This document shows, piece by piece, positions 36,097-46,666 of a stretch of DNA of 64,000 nucleotides. This DNA comes from an uncultured Sulfolobales archaeon. Its GTDB lineage: Archaea > Thermoproteota > Thermoprotei_A > Sulfolobales > Desulfurococcaceae. A program made the position numbers and the translations under genes. The notes beneath the pieces are model-generated. The model did no database searches, was not told the DNA's origin, and saw only the letters and a list, made by a program, of their open reading frames with translations. Every line of letters begins with the position of its first letter. Position 1 is the stretch's first letter. The stretch is taken from positions 1-64,000 of the forward strand of contig CALIML010000008.1 in NCBI GenBank assembly GCA_938045475.1, read 5' to 3'.

Positions 36097-38577
36097 ATGA
36101 GCAATACACCTAAGGAAGAAAGATTCATACTGTGGCTTGAAGAGGTAACTAAGGATGACACAGTTCTCGTTGGAGGAAAGAATGCTAATTTAGGCGAAAT
36201 GCTTAGAGCTGGCATACCTGTTCCCCCAGGCTTTGCTGTTACAGCATACGCATTCAAGTACTTCTTAGAGAAGACGGGCTTAAGCGAGAGCATTTACTCA
36301 ATGCTTAGAGGACTTGATGTAAACGATAAGAAGGCTCTTGATGAGACTACAGCTAAGATTAGGGAAATGATTAAGAACACTCCTATGCCCCCTGAAGTAG
36401 AGGAAGCTATTAAGAGAGCTTATAGAAAGCTTTCACTAAGGTTAAACATGGATGCAGCTAAGCTAAGGGTAGCTGTAAGAAGCAGTGCAACAGCTGAAGA
36501 CATGCCTGAGGCAAGCTTCGCTGGCCAGCAGGAGACCTACCTCAACGTGTACAGTGAAGACAACGTAGTGAGTAAAGTAAAGGATTGCTGGGCAAGCTTG
36601 TTCACTGCTCGAGCAACGTTTTATAGAGTAGCTCAGGGCATAGCTCATGAAAAAGCGCTAATGAGTGTCACAGTTCAAAAAATGGTTAACAGTAGATCTG
36701 CTGGAGTAATGTTCACTATACACCCAGTGACAGGGGATGAAAACGTAATAGTTATCGAGAGCTCCTGGGGTCTTGGAGAAGCCGTGGTGGGTGGAAAAGT
36801 TACACCAGATGAGTGGGTTGTAGATAAAAGCACTTTAAGCATAGTTAGTCAATCAATTAATGGGAAGAACTTAGCCATAGTCTTCAACCCAGAGCTAGGC
36901 AGAAACGAAGTCATAAATCTTCCTCACGAAAAGTACTCCGGCTTTGATCCAGATAAGCCAAGCCTTAATGAAGACGAAGTAAGGAGGCTTGCTGAACTAG
37001 GCTTACTCATAGAGAAGCACTACGGCAAAGCTATGGACATAGAGTGGGCTGTCGACGCTGATCTGCCGTTCCCACAGAGGGTGTTCATAGTTCAAGCCAG
37101 GCCTGAAACCGTTTGGAGCTCTAGAAAAGCTAAAGCTAGGGAGGAGAAGACCGTTGAAGCAAGGAGGGTAGTTAAGCTAGCTGAGGCAAGAATTATTGCT
37201 AGAGGCCTACCGGCTAGCCCAGGCATTGGAGCTGGAGTAGCTAAAGTAATATTTGATCCACATGGAGAGGAGGCTCAGGAATTTAAGAATGGAGAAGTCC
37301 TCGTAACTAAGATGACTGACCCAGACTGGGTTCCATTAATGAAGAAAGCATCTGCAATAGTGACTAACGAAGGCGGCATGACTAGCCATGCAGCAATAGT
37401 GAGCCGTGAATTAGGGATACCGTGCATAGTCGGTACAGGTAATGCAACTGAAGCCATTAAGAGCGGGCTTGAAGTGACAATTGATGGCAGTAGGGGAGTG
37501 GTCTATGAAGGTATAGTTGAGGAGCTAGCTAAGCCTAAGGCTGTGCCAACACCTACTGCAGTTGTAACAGGCAGCTTAACTGCGAGCATTAGCTCTGAAC
37601 AGCTGCTGCCTCTATACCCCGTTACAGCTACGAAGATATACATGAACTTAGGTGAGCCAGACGCCATTGGCAAGTACCTGGATCTACCGTTTGATGGAAT
37701 AGGGTTAATGAGGATAGAGTTCATAATAAGTGACTGGGTCAAATACCACCCACTATATCTAATTGAGCAAGGAAAGCCACAGTTATTCATAGATAAGCTA
37801 GCTGAAGGAATAGCTAAAGTAGCACAAGCAATATTCCCAAGGCCTGTTGTAGTTAGGTTTAGCGACTTTAAGACTAATGAGTATCGTGGATTGAAAGGCG
37901 GGGAGAAGTATGAGCCTGAGGAAAGAAATCCAATGATCGGTTGGCGTGGAGTCAGTAGATACATTCATCCAAACTACGAGCAGGGGTTCAGGCTTGAAGC
38001 TAGGGCGATAAGGAAGGTTAGAGAAGAAATGGGCTTAATCAACGTGTGGGTAATGCTTCCATTTGTTAGAACCACTTGGGAAGTTGAGAGAGCACTGAAG
38101 ATCATGGATGAAGAAGGCCTAAGGAGAGGTAAGGACTTCAAGGTATGGGCTATGGCTGAAGTGCCGAGCATAGTGTTCTTAGCGGATGAATTCTCCGAGC
38201 TAGTTGATGGCTTCAGCATTGGCAGCAATGACCTCACTCAACTAATCCTAGGAGCAGACCGCGACAACAATATACTCGCTGAAATGGGGTACTTTGATGA
38301 AAGAGATCCTGCTGTAAGAGCCGCTATAAAGATGCTCATTGAGAAAGCCCATAGTAAGGGAGCTACCGTCAGCATATGTGGGCAGGCTCCAAGCGTATAT
38401 CCGGAAATAGTGGAATTCCTAGTTGGAGCAGGCATAGATAGCATAAGCGTTAACCCTGATGCTGTCGTATCTACTAGAAGGCTTGTAGCTAGCATAGAGA
38501 GAAAAATAATGTTAAAGAAGCTTGAAATGCTCGAAGAGATCATTTCAAAGCTAAACCTGTCTAACCTAAAGATCTAA
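36097..38577 (+). CDS. ppsA: Phosphoenolpyruvate synthase (pyruvate, water dikinase)
   Basis: This enzyme (826 residues from 36097) makes PEP from pyruvate and ATP, the entry to gluconeogenesis. An N-terminal ATP-grasp domain ([10 protein letters not shown] near 25, [18 protein letters not shown] near 132) is followed by the phosphohistidine domain ([18 protein letters not shown], His near 430) and a PEP/pyruvate TIM barrel ([22 protein letters not shown]). The length is usual. The ATG at 36079 adds six residues and is possible too. It stands alone with its own promoter. TIM and FBP aldolase/phosphatase in the window continue the pathway. Confidence 0.96.
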   Translation: MSNTPKEERFILWLEEVTKDDTVLVGGKNANLGEMLRAGIPVPPGFAVTAYAFKYFLEKTGLSESIYSMLRGLDVNDKKALDETTAKIREMIKNTPMPPEVEEAIKRAYRKLSLRLNMDAAKLRVAVRSSATAEDMPEASFAGQQETYLNVYSEDNVVSKVKDCWASLFTARATFYRVAQGIAHEKALMSVTVQKMVNSRSAGVMFTIHPVTGDENVIVIESSWGLGEAVVGGKVTPDEWVVDKSTLSIVSQSINGKNLAIVFNPELGRNEVINLPHEKYSGFDPDKPSLNEDEVRRLAELGLLIEKHYGKAMDIEWAVDADLPFPQRVFIVQARPETVWSSRKAKAREEKTVEARRVVKLAEARIIARGLPASPGIGAGVAKVIFDPHGEEAQEFKNGEVLVTKMTDPDWVPLMKKASAIVTNEGGMTSHAAIVSRELGIPCIVGTGNATEAIKSGLEVTIDGSRGVVYEGIVEELAKPKAVPTPTAVVTGSLTASISSEQLLPLYPVTATKIYMNLGEPDAIGKYLDLPFDGIGLMRIEFIISDWVKYHPLYLIEQGKPQLFIDKLAEGIAKVAQAIFPRPVVVRFSDFKTNEYRGLKGGEKYEPEERNPMIGWRGVSRYIHPNYEQGFRLEARAIRKVREEMGLINVWVMLPFVRTTWEVERALKIMDEEGLRRGKDFKVWAMAEVPSIVFLADEFSELVDGFSIGSNDLTQLILGADRDNNILAEMGYFDERDPAVRAAIKMLIEKAHSKGATVSICGQAPSVYPEIVEFLVGAGIDSISVNPDAVVSTRRLVASIERKIMLKKLEMLEEIISKLNLSNLKI

Positions 38578-38579
38578 TT

Positions 38580-38600
38580 CCTTTTATTTTCATTTTTCTT
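38580..38600 (+). terminator. T-rich terminator after PEP synthase
   Basis: Runs of T (CTTTTATTTT, ATTTTTCTT) follow the stop codon by a few bases. This is the pattern of archaeal transcription termination. The next gene is convergent. Confidence 0.55.
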
Positions 38601-38612
38601 AGTAGAAGAAGT

Positions 38613-38960
38613 CTACCTTTTAATTAAACCACCGATTAATCCGCCTAGAGCACAAATGACTGCTACACTTATTAGAGATGTAAGCGCTATTCCAAAGCCA
38701 AGTATCCAGCCTATGAGAGCTCCAATGAAGCCTCTAATAAGCCCTCCCAGTATGGCTAGAGCTAAGCCCAGTATTAATGCTCCAGTGATTCCCGCTAAGA
38801 AACCCGCCATAAAACCCCTTAAAGCCCCCCGCGCAATTATTCCAGCAACTACTCCTGCAATAAATGGACCTATGAAGGGAACCCAGCATAACGCTATTAA
38901 TAAGAGGAAGCCTACAAAAGCTCCCGCCGCTATGCTGCCTTGACTCATGATCTCCCCCAT
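38613..38960 (-). CDS. Small glycine-rich membrane protein (DUF5518-like)
   Basis: This 115-residue protein is almost entirely hydrophobic, with about four helices rich in Gly/Ala zipper patterns (GFMAGFLAGITGALILG, GLIRGFIGALIGWILG). Archaea have many such proteins of unknown role, often put in DUF5518. A TATA-like TTTAAAT at about 38981-38987 fits a leaderless ATG at 38960. Confidence 0.75.
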   Translation of the reverse strand: MGEIMSQGSIAAGAFVGFLLLIALCWVPFIGPFIAGVVAGIIARGALRGFMAGFLAGITGALILGLALAILGGLIRGFIGALIGWILGFGIALTSLISVAVICALGGLIGGLIKR

Positions 38961-39140
38961 TTATGGTAACTCATAGCAATTTAAATCTTTTTCCCACCAC
39001 TATTAATTAAGGGAGGACTGTAATAAAAGCTAGGGCGGAAGCCGCTTGAACGCTTAAACCTAGCGCTGAGCGCTTTGCATTATCAATTACTTCTACAACG
39101 TTAAGTTTGTATAGTTAAGTATTGCTGCTAAAAGTATGGG

Positions 39141-40238
39141 GTGCGTTCCTCTATGGATGTAGCGCTAGGCGATCTAATCATTAGAAGCGTTACTGGTTTT
39201 TGCAACACTCAATTGGAGTGGAGTAGCAGAGGATTGAAGAACGCTGTTTTAGAAGCTATTGAATCTGCTGAAGGCGTTGTAAGAATATTAGAGGCGGCAG
39301 GGCTCCCGGTGTGGACTAAGAGAATCTCTCTACCAATTCCACGAATAGATGTATATAGAAAGATCCCTGAACTATTGTCTGAGGCCATCGTTAGGAAGGA
39401 TTACTTGCTTAGCGCTGGCTGCTATATGATTGAAGAAGTCGATTACACCACCTTACTTAACTTAGTTGAACTTGGAGCATACGTATGTCTAGCCTATTTA
39501 GAGGAGGAAGCAGCTGTAAATAAGTTAGCAAAATACTTAGTTAAGCTCAGCAGCGTAAACCCTATTTACACTACTCAAGTAGCTTTAAGTCTAAATGCCT
39601 CGCCAGTAGAAACCCCCTACTTCCCAATATCAACAAGCCTCTACGGTGGGAGAATTGGAGTAAGCCTACTATACCCTAATTACTTAGCTAAAGCATACGT
39701 GGAGGGAGGATTAGAGGGCTTTAAAAAAGCACTTCTACGTGTAGAAAGAGAACTGAGCAATTTACTAAAAGAAGTGAACTTCTTCATAGACTACAGCATA
39801 AGCCCGTGGATGGATAAAAGTGTTGCTAGACTCATCGAGTTGGTCGCTAATGCTAAACCATATGTAAATGGATTCCTATACGGAATACATGTATTGAACA
39901 AGGCAGTAGCGGAGTCATCATTAATTCTCAGAAAAATGGGGGGCTTTAATAAAGTCATGCTCCCCTACGCTGAAGACAGCTATTTAATAGAGCTGGGGGG
40001 CCGCGGCCTAATCAATGCAAGGGATTTCATAAGGTATTCAAGTGCTTCAGTGCCGGGAGTAGACATGGTTGTAGTCCCCTTAAATGAAAGTGGGGTAAGA
40101 GGCTTAATACTTGATGCACTTGCAGTAGCTTACCTAAAGAACTATCCAACAGGTCTTAGAGTAGTGCCTGTAGACAGTGAGCCTGGCTCAGTAGTTAAGT
40201 TAGGTAGATTTGGGGATGTATATGTACTCAATTACTGA
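39141..40238 (+). CDS. DUF711 (UPF0210) family protein
   Basis: The 365-residue soluble protein shows DUF711 features: RISLPIPRIDV near 42, ETPYFPISTSLYGGRIGVSLLYPN (about 152-175), FFIDYSISPW and near the end SVPGVDMVVVPL with GLRVVPVDSEPG. Family members are cytosolic and of unknown function, with weak similarity to glycyl-radical-like folds; usual length is about 440, so this copy is somewhat short. GTG at 39141 fits a TATA-like GTATAGTT at 39109. ATG at 39153 is an alternative. Confidence 0.8.
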   Translation: MRSSMDVALGDLIIRSVTGFCNTQLEWSSRGLKNAVLEAIESAEGVVRILEAAGLPVWTKRISLPIPRIDVYRKIPELLSEAIVRKDYLLSAGCYMIEEVDYTTLLNLVELGAYVCLAYLEEEAAVNKLAKYLVKLSSVNPIYTTQVALSLNASPVETPYFPISTSLYGGRIGVSLLYPNYLAKAYVEGGLEGFKKALLRVERELSNLLKEVNFFIDYSISPWMDKSVARLIELVANAKPYVNGFLYGIHVLNKAVAESSLILRKMGGFNKVMLPYAEDSYLIELGGRGLINARDFIRYSSASVPGVDMVVVPLNESGVRGLILDALAVAYLKNYPTGLRVVPVDSEPGSVVKLGRFGDVYVLNY

Positions 40239-40250
40239 TGTTTAAACGCG

Positions 40251-41372
40251 CTAAGACAGTTCACTGGCCTCTTCATATTCTTCGCCCAGAGTCCTACACC
40301 ACTTCTCTGGCTCTCCGACTCCGCCAATGCATCCCTTTCCATGCCTCACCGTCTCTTCAATTCTACTTAAGAGCACTATTCTACTTGGAATGCTTTCACT
40401 GAGAACTCTATAACTCACTCTATCAGCTAACTTCTTAGCGAATGCCTTAACCTCCACGTGGCTCGGCATATTGCTTAGAGTCAGCCTAGACCTGCTTCTC
40501 CCCATGTACATGTATGCCTTAACTTCAACGTAATTTGGATCACCTCTTTCAATAAGCTTTGCAAAGCCTTCAACATCTACATCACTCATGTTGAATCCCT
40601 TAATGAGAGTTATTCTAAATACTGTTGGATTTTTAAATGACTTCACGTAATCTATTGTTTCACCGATCAACTCCCAAGCCCTTGGGATCAGGGGTCTATT
40701 GAATTTTTTGTACATTTCTTCATTCCACGCTTCAAAACTTAAATATAGCTGCGTAGGCTCTTCATCTAGCCCACTAATTACATCAGGCCTTATTCCGCGC
40801 GTGACTAAGAAAGTAGTCAGACCTCTTCTATGGTATTCCCTAATTAGCTCACTAAGCCTTGGATATAGAGTGGGCTCGCCTGCTAAACTTATGGCTACGT
40901 GCCTTGGATTTACAGCTTCTTCAAACATATTTTTGTCCACTAATGGATTTCCCTTAAAGCCGCTGACTATGTTTCTGTAAGTTATGATGCTTTCCTCAAC
41001 TAATACCTCAGGATCATCTACTATGGGCAGTTTGAGCTCATCCCATTCAGTTTTTAAATCCTCTGGCTGAAGCCTCCAACAATGAAGGCATCTATTCCAG
41101 CACCAGACTACGGCTGGAGTCATTTGTATGCATCTATGGCTCTCAATTCCATACCAGAGGCATTTGTAGCAGAACCTCCTTCTAACAAGGGCTTCCTTAG
41201 TCCAATAACACCTCTTTACAGCGCCAGTAGTGCCTATTAAGTGGTATCCCTGCTTAATCAATGCTTCGTATATAGCTCTATATGCAGGCTCTCTTTTCCA
41301 GAAATCCATTCTCTTTCTTTTAACTTCGCTTAAATCAACGCTTAACCTATCGATCTTGCTCACTGGATCCAC
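40251..41372 (-). CDS. taw1: 4-demethylwyosine synthase (Taw1/TYW1), radical SAM
   Basis: This 373-residue enzyme builds the tricyclic wyosine base at position 37 of tRNA-Phe. The radical-SAM motif is C91-x3-C95-x2-C98 (CWNRCLHC). Four upstream cysteines (55, 68, 71, 81) are available for the second Fe-S cluster. FLVTRGIRPDVI, RPLIPRAWE and KAYMYMGRSRSRL are typical. Length is normal for the archaeal enzyme. It is followed on the same strand by other translation genes; PheS, which charges tRNA-Phe, lies 2 kb upstream. Confidence 0.95.
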   Translation of the reverse strand: MDPVSKIDRLSVDLSEVKRKRMDFWKREPAYRAIYEALIKQGYHLIGTTGAVKRCYWTKEALVRRRFCYKCLWYGIESHRCIQMTPAVVWCWNRCLHCWRLQPEDLKTEWDELKLPIVDDPEVLVEESIITYRNIVSGFKGNPLVDKNMFEEAVNPRHVAISLAGEPTLYPRLSELIREYHRRGLTTFLVTRGIRPDVISGLDEEPTQLYLSFEAWNEEMYKKFNRPLIPRAWELIGETIDYVKSFKNPTVFRITLIKGFNMSDVDVEGFAKLIERGDPNYVEVKAYMYMGRSRSRLTLSNMPSHVEVKAFAKKLADRVSYRVLSESIPSRIVLLSRIEETVRHGKGCIGGVGEPEKWCRTLGEEYEEASELS

Positions 41373-41459
41373 CTCAACTAGAATTACTTAAAAGCAAGTT
41401 AAATACGTTAGTAGAGCATTGAAATGTTATTAAAAAGGATTCTTATTTTACCTATGAGA

Positions 41460-41660
41460 CTATGCCTTAGCGTACTCCTTGTAAATCCAGCCCGCCTCTG
41501 TCTTAACTACTAACCCCTTCTTCTTAAGATCTTGTAGCCTCCCTCTCACTGTGTTGTAGTTTAGGTTAGTCAACCTCTGTATTTCCTTAGGCGTTAGAGC
41601 CTTCTTCTCCCGCATCAGTACTTCAAGTATTAGTTCTCTAGCAGTCTTTGATTCAGACAT
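41460..41660 (-). CDS. Small winged-helix DNA-binding protein
   Basis: The protein of about 66 residues is a bare winged helix-turn-helix. KALTPKEIQRLTNLNYNTVRGRLQDLKKKGLVV is the HTH and GWIYKEY the wing. It is probably a transcription regulator or chromatin-associated factor. The frame begins at a GTG (41669), but GAGGGTG before the ATG at 41660 favours the latter. Confidence 0.82.
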   Translation of the reverse strand: MSESKTARELILEVLMREKKALTPKEIQRLTNLNYNTVRGRLQDLKKKGLVVKTEAGWIYKEYAKA

Positions 41661-41788
41661 AAGGCACACCCTCTTCTATAACTGATCCTGAAGTGGGTTA
41701 TAAAGCTGATCCTACTTCAGTTCTTCGGTCCCGGGGTCAGTGCACAGTCTCTTTCAAAAACTCCACGGGTTTTAAACAAAGCTCTAAG

Positions 41789-43345
41789 TTAATAGGGGTA
41801 TTCAACTACCTTTACTTCCCTAGCACTTGTTCTTCTCTTAAAGTACTCTAGTTGAGGGAAAGCCTGTTTCTCCAAGAAATCCAAGTCTTTACTGAATAAA
41901 TTCCTTATGTCATTTATGCCTAGGACGGCCATTGCAAGCCTATCTATTCCTATGCCCCAGGCTATGGCCCTCGACTCTTTTGCTCCAAGAATTTCCATTA
42001 CTTCAGGCCTCAGTACTCCACCTGGGAAAACCTCTATCCACCCCAGTTCAGGGTGCTTAATGAAGCCCTCAACACTTGGCTCAGTGAAGGGGAAGTAGCC
42101 TGGCTTAAACCACACTTCCTTTATTCCAAGAGCTGCTGAGAATTCCTTAAAGAAGGCTAGGAGCTCTCTAAAGGAGACGTTGCAGCCAACGATTATTCCA
42201 TCCAATTGATGGAACTCCATGGAGTGCTTGGCGTCAAGGTTCTCCGGCCTAAAAACTCTATCTATAGTGAAGACTCTGTACTCTCCATTGCTTCTTTCAA
42301 AAATGGCTCTAGCAGACACAGCCGTAGTCTGAGTCCTTAACACTAATCTAAGAGCTCTATCAACACTCCACTCATAACTCCACCCCCTCCTATGAACTGC
42401 TGACGCTCTTTCAATAATGCTGCGCTCAGGCGGCTTTACTTCTAGAGGAGTAGATACGAAGAAGGTGTCGTGTATTTCTCTAGCGGGGTGATCCTGTGGT
42501 TGAAATAGGGCGTCGAAGTTCCACAACTCCATCTCTACATGAGGCCCCTTAACTTCCTCAAAGCCCATTGAAACCATAGTTTCTCTAACTAGGTTGAGGA
42601 ACTCTAAGTAAGCATTAAGCCTAGCCACTTTTCTCTTGGGAGGACTTATCGATAGATCGAAGCGCTTTACGATGGCTTTCTCAAGTCTGCCGCTTAAGTA
42701 AAGCTGGGGAGTTACAACTGTTACTAGTGGAGCAGCCTGCAGAAATCCATTGTTAAGCAGCTCCACTAACTTCTGAGTTGGAGAAACTGCAACTATGTTT
42801 CTCTGAACTACTGCAATAAACTTCCTTCTCTTCAGTACTTGCAGCAAATCAACTGGGGGGTTTACACCCACCTCCTTGATCGATTTAAGCCAGGCCCTAA
42901 GCTCTCCAGCAGCTTCCATTACTTCATAACATTTGCTTAGTGAAGAAACACTTACTACTCCATTAATTACTCCCAGGCAGCCTCCCTTCAATAGATACTG
43001 TAGCCCTATTCTCGCTTCATCTGCATCAATACCTAAGCTCTTTACGCAATCAATGAATTCCCCAATGCTTTTACCAATGCATTTAAATGCATTAGTGTAC
43101 AGTCTCTCCTCAGGCAAGCCTTCGTTAAAGGCTTTTAAGCCTTCACTAGTTAGCTCAAGCAACTCCACTTGCCTTACTCCCCTATGCAGGAGTCCTTTAG
43201 CCTCAAGCTCTGCGATATCCCTCATGAGGTCCTCGGGCTTTGCATTTAGGCGTCGCGCTACTTCAGTTACATCAATTTCGCCGCCTGCCTTACATAGCTC
43301 TAGAGCAATCCTATACTGTTTTTCAGTAACCAGCATCATCTCCAA
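41789..43345 (-). CDS. pheS: Phenylalanyl-tRNA synthetase alpha subunit
   Basis: The class II synthetase subunit (518 residues) charges tRNA-Phe together with PheT, which is not in the window. The N-terminus carries winged-helix repeats (residues about 1-90) that bind tRNA, then the catalytic core. Motif 1 lies near FEEVKGPHVEMELWNFDALFQPQ, motif 2 in VFRPENLDAKHSMEFHQLDG and motif 3 in AWGIGIDRLAM. The frame begins with TTG at 43345; ATG codons at 43339 and 43336 are equally likely. A TTTTAAAC box at about 43378 fits. Confidence 0.96.
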   Translation of the reverse strand: MEMMLVTEKQYRIALELCKAGGEIDVTEVARRLNAKPEDLMRDIAELEAKGLLHRGVRQVELLELTSEGLKAFNEGLPEERLYTNAFKCIGKSIGEFIDCVKSLGIDADEARIGLQYLLKGGCLGVINGVVSVSSLSKCYEVMEAAGELRAWLKSIKEVGVNPPVDLLQVLKRRKFIAVVQRNIVAVSPTQKLVELLNNGFLQAAPLVTVVTPQLYLSGRLEKAIVKRFDLSISPPKRKVARLNAYLEFLNLVRETMVSMGFEEVKGPHVEMELWNFDALFQPQDHPAREIHDTFFVSTPLEVKPPERSIIERASAVHRRGWSYEWSVDRALRLVLRTQTTAVSARAIFERSNGEYRVFTIDRVFRPENLDAKHSMEFHQLDGIIVGCNVSFRELLAFFKEFSAALGIKEVWFKPGYFPFTEPSVEGFIKHPELGWIEVFPGGVLRPEVMEILGAKESRAIAWGIGIDRLAMAVLGINDIRNLFSKDLDFLEKQAFPQLEYFKRRTSAREVKVVEYPY

Positions 43346-43401
43346 AGCTCGCCGACCTCTATGCCGCTCTCTAAATGTTTAAAAGGAAGAAATTAAGCTT
43401 A

Positions 43402-43587
43402 TTAATGCTTCAGTAATCCGCGTTTCCTCAAGTAATCCAGGGCTTTCTCCCTTGACTCAAGAGCCCATGCGCTTTCTTCAAGAACCCTCCTGGCTTCATC
43501 CCTAAGTCCCGGCGGGAGATCCTTGACTATGTCTTCAATTACCTCCTTTCTAGCTGAAGGGCTTTTCCTAGGCTTAAAGAGCGACAT
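43402..43587 (-). CDS. Small conserved-looking hypothetical protein
   Basis: The 61-residue protein is charged, helical and has no family I recognise. Real coding is supported by an excellent ribosome-binding site (AGGGGAGGT) just before its ATG. It lies 57 bp upstream of PheS on the same strand. Confidence 0.68.
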   Translation of the reverse strand: MSLFKPRKSPSARKEVIEDIVKDLPPGLRDEARRVLEESAWALESREKALDYLRKRGLLKH

Positions 43588-43657
43588 CTACCTCCCCTAG
43601 ACTACTAGCCTAAGGCCTTAATTAATGAGAATGACCTTCCTACACGCCTAGGCTTTT

Positions 43658-44413
43658 TCACTGAGTGCAACACAAGCTTAGTGGAGTGTAAGTCTCCTCA
43701 GGCGTGAATGGGAGAACGTGCCTCGTGGTCTTAGGTGCAAGCACTTCACCTCTAATAACAACACCCATTACTTCCTCCTTAGTCAGCTTCCTCCTAATTA
43801 GGACGTGGCTTACTTCACCGATGGCCAAGTCTCCTAAGGCGTGCTCAAGTAGGCCATAGTAGTATAGCTTTATTGAGCCAGCTAAAGACAGCTCGTCGAG
43901 TATTCTTGAAACAGTCTTTTCTACAGCTATTCCTCCAGAGATCTCGATGCATAAGCCTCCGCTGCTCAACAATACGAAGGCAGTACTGCTTGCTAAGGAG
44001 TCTTCACCCGACCCCCCTCTACACTCGCCGTACTCAACTCCACGTCCATTAAGAGCTTCTAAGAAATCCTCTAACTCGCCCTTAAAAGCTGGGTACCAAG
44101 TGTATAGCTTGATGTTTTCATCGAAGTAATCTACAATTATTGAAGGAGCCTTAGTACACTTAAGCTCCTTCAATGCAGCCCACCTGTGATGTCCATCAAC
44201 TATTAAGTAGAGCTCAACGCCGGGTATTGGCGCGACAATTAGAGGAGAGTCTACTGCCTTAATTCTTAAAATAAACTCTTTAACGTCGTCAAGCCTTCTA
44301 CTAATGACCTCCTCGTGTGGGCGCATCAAGTCCAAATCTAGTAGAACGGGCTCCACTCTCTTAACGGGCATAGTTAGTCCCGGAGCTTTTATGACTACTC
44401 GCCCGCGTGACAA
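43658..44413 (-). CDS. SerK-like free-serine kinase (ParB/sulfiredoxin fold)
   Basis: The 251-residue protein has the ParB-like DGHHRWAAL (73-81) preceded by RPHEEV (31-36), the pattern of Thermococcus SerK, which phosphorylates free serine with ADP to give O-phosphoserine. An internal hydrophobic domain and a conserved C-terminal TPEE follow. O-phosphoserine is a precursor for cysteine. SerA is encoded next to it (43 bp away, same strand), supporting serine metabolism. A general ParB-fold protein of other function is the alternative. Confidence 0.8.
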   Translation of the reverse strand: MSRGRVVIKAPGLTMPVKRVEPVLLDLDLMRPHEEVISRRLDDVKEFILRIKAVDSPLIVAPIPGVELYLIVDGHHRWAALKELKCTKAPSIIVDYFDENIKLYTWYPAFKGELEDFLEALNGRGVEYGECRGGSGEDSLASSTAFVLLSSGGLCIEISGGIAVEKTVSRILDELSLAGSIKLYYYGLLEHALGDLAIGEVSHVLIRRKLTKEEVMGVVIRGEVLAPKTTRHVLPFTPEETYTPLSLCCTQ

Positions 44414-44456
44414 TAAGTCTCAGCCCCTCTAACGGTTGTAGATATGCATAGTGTGC

Positions 44457-45395
44457 TTAAATAGAGCTCCTCTCTCTGAAGAAATCCCTTATTTTCTCAG
44501 CTATCATTACGCCAGATCTTTCTAGAGCTTCACTAGTGCTGGCCCCTATGTGCGGCGTTAATGCAACGTTATCTAATTTCGTTAAGGGATGGTCTTTAGG
44601 CAGAGGCTCTTCTTCAAAGACATCTAGTCCAGCGCCAGCTATCCATCCTTCCTTAAGAGCCTTAACTAGTGCTTCTGTATCAACAACTTCTCCTCTAGAA
44701 GTATTGATGAGTATAGCTGTTTTCTTCATTAACTTCAACTTGCTTTCATTAATTAAGTGCCTTGTCTCAGGAGTTAATGGGACATGTATAGAGACTACGT
44801 CTGAAACCCTTAGCAGTTCTTCAAGGCTTAAGTACTCCGCTTCACAAGCTTCCTCAACTTCTCTGGGAAGCCTATTCCTCTTGTAGTACACTATCCTCAT
44901 GTTGAAGCCCCGCTTAGCTATTTTAGCCAAGGCCTCCCCTATTCTGCCAAAGCCTATTATACCAAGGGTCTTTCCATAAAGCTCTACTCCCTCGCAATAA
45001 GCCTTAGCCCAATGGCCCAGTCTAGCCATTCTATCCCCATAGCTTATTTTTCTCGCAACACTTAGTATGAGGCCCATGGTTAGTTCAGCTACGCTAATTG
45101 TTGATGCTTCAGGAACGTTTAATACTTCAATACCTCTCTCTCTAGCGGCTTCAACATCTATATTGTCTACTCCAACGCCAGCTCTTCCAATTACTTTAAG
45201 TACGTCTGCCCTAAGTATGACTTCTCTAGGGACCCTGGGCTTGCTTCTAACGATGAGTGCGTTAAAGCCCTTTACTAGATCCATTAATTCACGCACGCTA
45301 GGATACTCCCTATAAGCTACTTCAAAACCCTCTCTACGAAGTATCTCAAGGCCTCTTTCATGGATTGGGGCAGCTACAAGTACCTTAATAACCAA
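44457..45395 (-). CDS. serA: D-3-phosphoglycerate dehydrogenase (short form)
   Basis: The 312-residue NAD-dependent dehydrogenase oxidises 3-phosphoglycerate in the first step of serine synthesis. Features are the Rossmann GFGRIGEALAK (about 152-162), catalytic Arg in INTSRGEVVD, Glu in FEEEPLP and His in TPHIGASTSEA. It lacks the C-terminal ACT domain, so no serine feedback by that route. The start is TTG at 45395. Related glyoxylate/hydroxypyruvate reductases cannot be excluded, but the neighbouring SerK-like gene favours the serine role. Confidence 0.88.
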   Translation of the reverse strand: MVIKVLVAAPIHERGLEILRREGFEVAYREYPSVRELMDLVKGFNALIVRSKPRVPREVILRADVLKVIGRAGVGVDNIDVEAARERGIEVLNVPEASTISVAELTMGLILSVARKISYGDRMARLGHWAKAYCEGVELYGKTLGIIGFGRIGEALAKIAKRGFNMRIVYYKRNRLPREVEEACEAEYLSLEELLRVSDVVSIHVPLTPETRHLINESKLKLMKKTAILINTSRGEVVDTEALVKALKEGWIAGAGLDVFEEEPLPKDHPLTKLDNVALTPHIGASTSEALERSGVMIAEKIRDFFRERSSI

Positions 45396-45484
45396 CTTTA
45401 AGCACCATTACGCAGTGTGTTCGCTGAACGTTTTACCGCTTTCCGAACTTTAAACGTTCACTGGAATCAACTTACATCCAGGCT

Positions 45485-46666
45485 CTATTTCAATCCAATA
45501 ACCTTTATTTTCTCGGGATTAGTTAGTCCAGCTATGCTCATAGCTATTTCAGCATCTCCAGTTATCTTAGATAACTCCTTGAATAGCTGTTGTTGAACTA
45601 AGTACAGCGTATCCCTGCTGATCATAGACATTGAGTCCACTACGTCTAATTGATGGGGGACTCCATTCATTCCAGTTACTGAGGAGAGGTACGATAATAG
45701 CTTATCGTAATTGAATTCACTGCTAACCCAGTACTCTACCTTCGTTGAAACCATGAAGTACGTCGGTACCCAGGCCTTATATATGCCTAAGCCTATGCTG
45801 CTGCAACTACTGCACGACTCCGTGACGCTCAGGATCCATGAAAGCCTCTCGCTATAGGCCCTAAGATCCGTGGAACCCAAGTGCTCTTTGAATACATCCA
45901 TGAATTTCCATAAATAGAAAGCTATGTCGCCGTAAGAACCTAGGTCTACGAACTCCCCGGGCTTAAGGATGTATGAAGCTAGAGCCTTATCGTTCACTCT
46001 AATCTGTGGATCAAGTAATCTAACAGCGACGTCGCGTCCATAAGATCTTTTAACTACACCGGCAATAGCTGTATTAGTTTCACAAGCTAGTTCAAGAACT
46101 TCCTGCGTTAAGTCAACTAACTTGCCGTAAAGCTTCATAACGCTGCTTTTAGCAGCCCTCTCAAAGCCTGGGGGAGTCCTTGGGAAAAGCTCTCCATCAA
46201 TTAACACTAAGTCTACTTGAGTTTTCCCAGCCTTCTTTAACTCTAGGACTTCCTTAACGAACCTCCTCTCATAGATCTTTGAGTATATTGGAGCTACGTA
46301 TTCAGCTGCATCGCTAAACCTGATGAATCCCTCACTACTGCTGGGCTGAAGTCCTTCGAGGCATATGCATCCTTGAACAACGTACGATCTCAGGATCAGT
46401 AGCAGCCTTCCTCCAACAAGCTCTAGTGGAGGAGACGTAAAGCCTGTGTCTACAGCTAAAACACATGGGGGTCTACCACTATAGCTACTCACTTCACCCA
46501 GTAGTCCAAGGGAGTAGAGCATAGTTCTAATACGTTCCTTTTCAACAATAACTCTAGATACGTTTAGTGAAGAAGCTATTCTAGCAGCCTCTTTTTCAAC
46601 CCCTCTTAAGACTATTATTGGAACAGGCTCTTCCTCAAGCTCTACAGCGCCTGGCTCAAAGGCCAT
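45485..46666 (-). CDS. nurA: NurA-domain nuclease
   Basis: The 393-residue 5'-3' nuclease of the NurA family has the first acidic residue in LAVDTGFTSPP (D73), the second in LVLIDGELFP (D157) and a later VVKRSYGRD. NurA works with HerA in resecting DNA ends. It overlaps HerA by one base and so is co-translated with it. A cluster of cysteines (SCSSCSS, about 290) is unusual for NurA. It is longer than Sulfolobus NurA (about 340). Mre11 and Rad50 genes, often adjacent, are absent here. Confidence 0.82.
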   Translation of the reverse strand: MAFEPGAVELEEEPVPIIVLRGVEKEAARIASSLNVSRVIVEKERIRTMLYSLGLLGEVSSYSGRPPCVLAVDTGFTSPPLELVGGRLLLILRSYVVQGCICLEGLQPSSSEGFIRFSDAAEYVAPIYSKIYERRFVKEVLELKKAGKTQVDLVLIDGELFPRTPPGFERAAKSSVMKLYGKLVDLTQEVLELACETNTAIAGVVKRSYGRDVAVRLLDPQIRVNDKALASYILKPGEFVDLGSYGDIAFYLWKFMDVFKEHLGSTDLRAYSERLSWILSVTESCSSCSSIGLGIYKAWVPTYFMVSTKVEYWVSSEFNYDKLLSYLSSVTGMNGVPHQLDVVDSMSMISRDTLYLVQQQLFKELSKITGDAEIAMSIAGLTNPEKIKVIGLK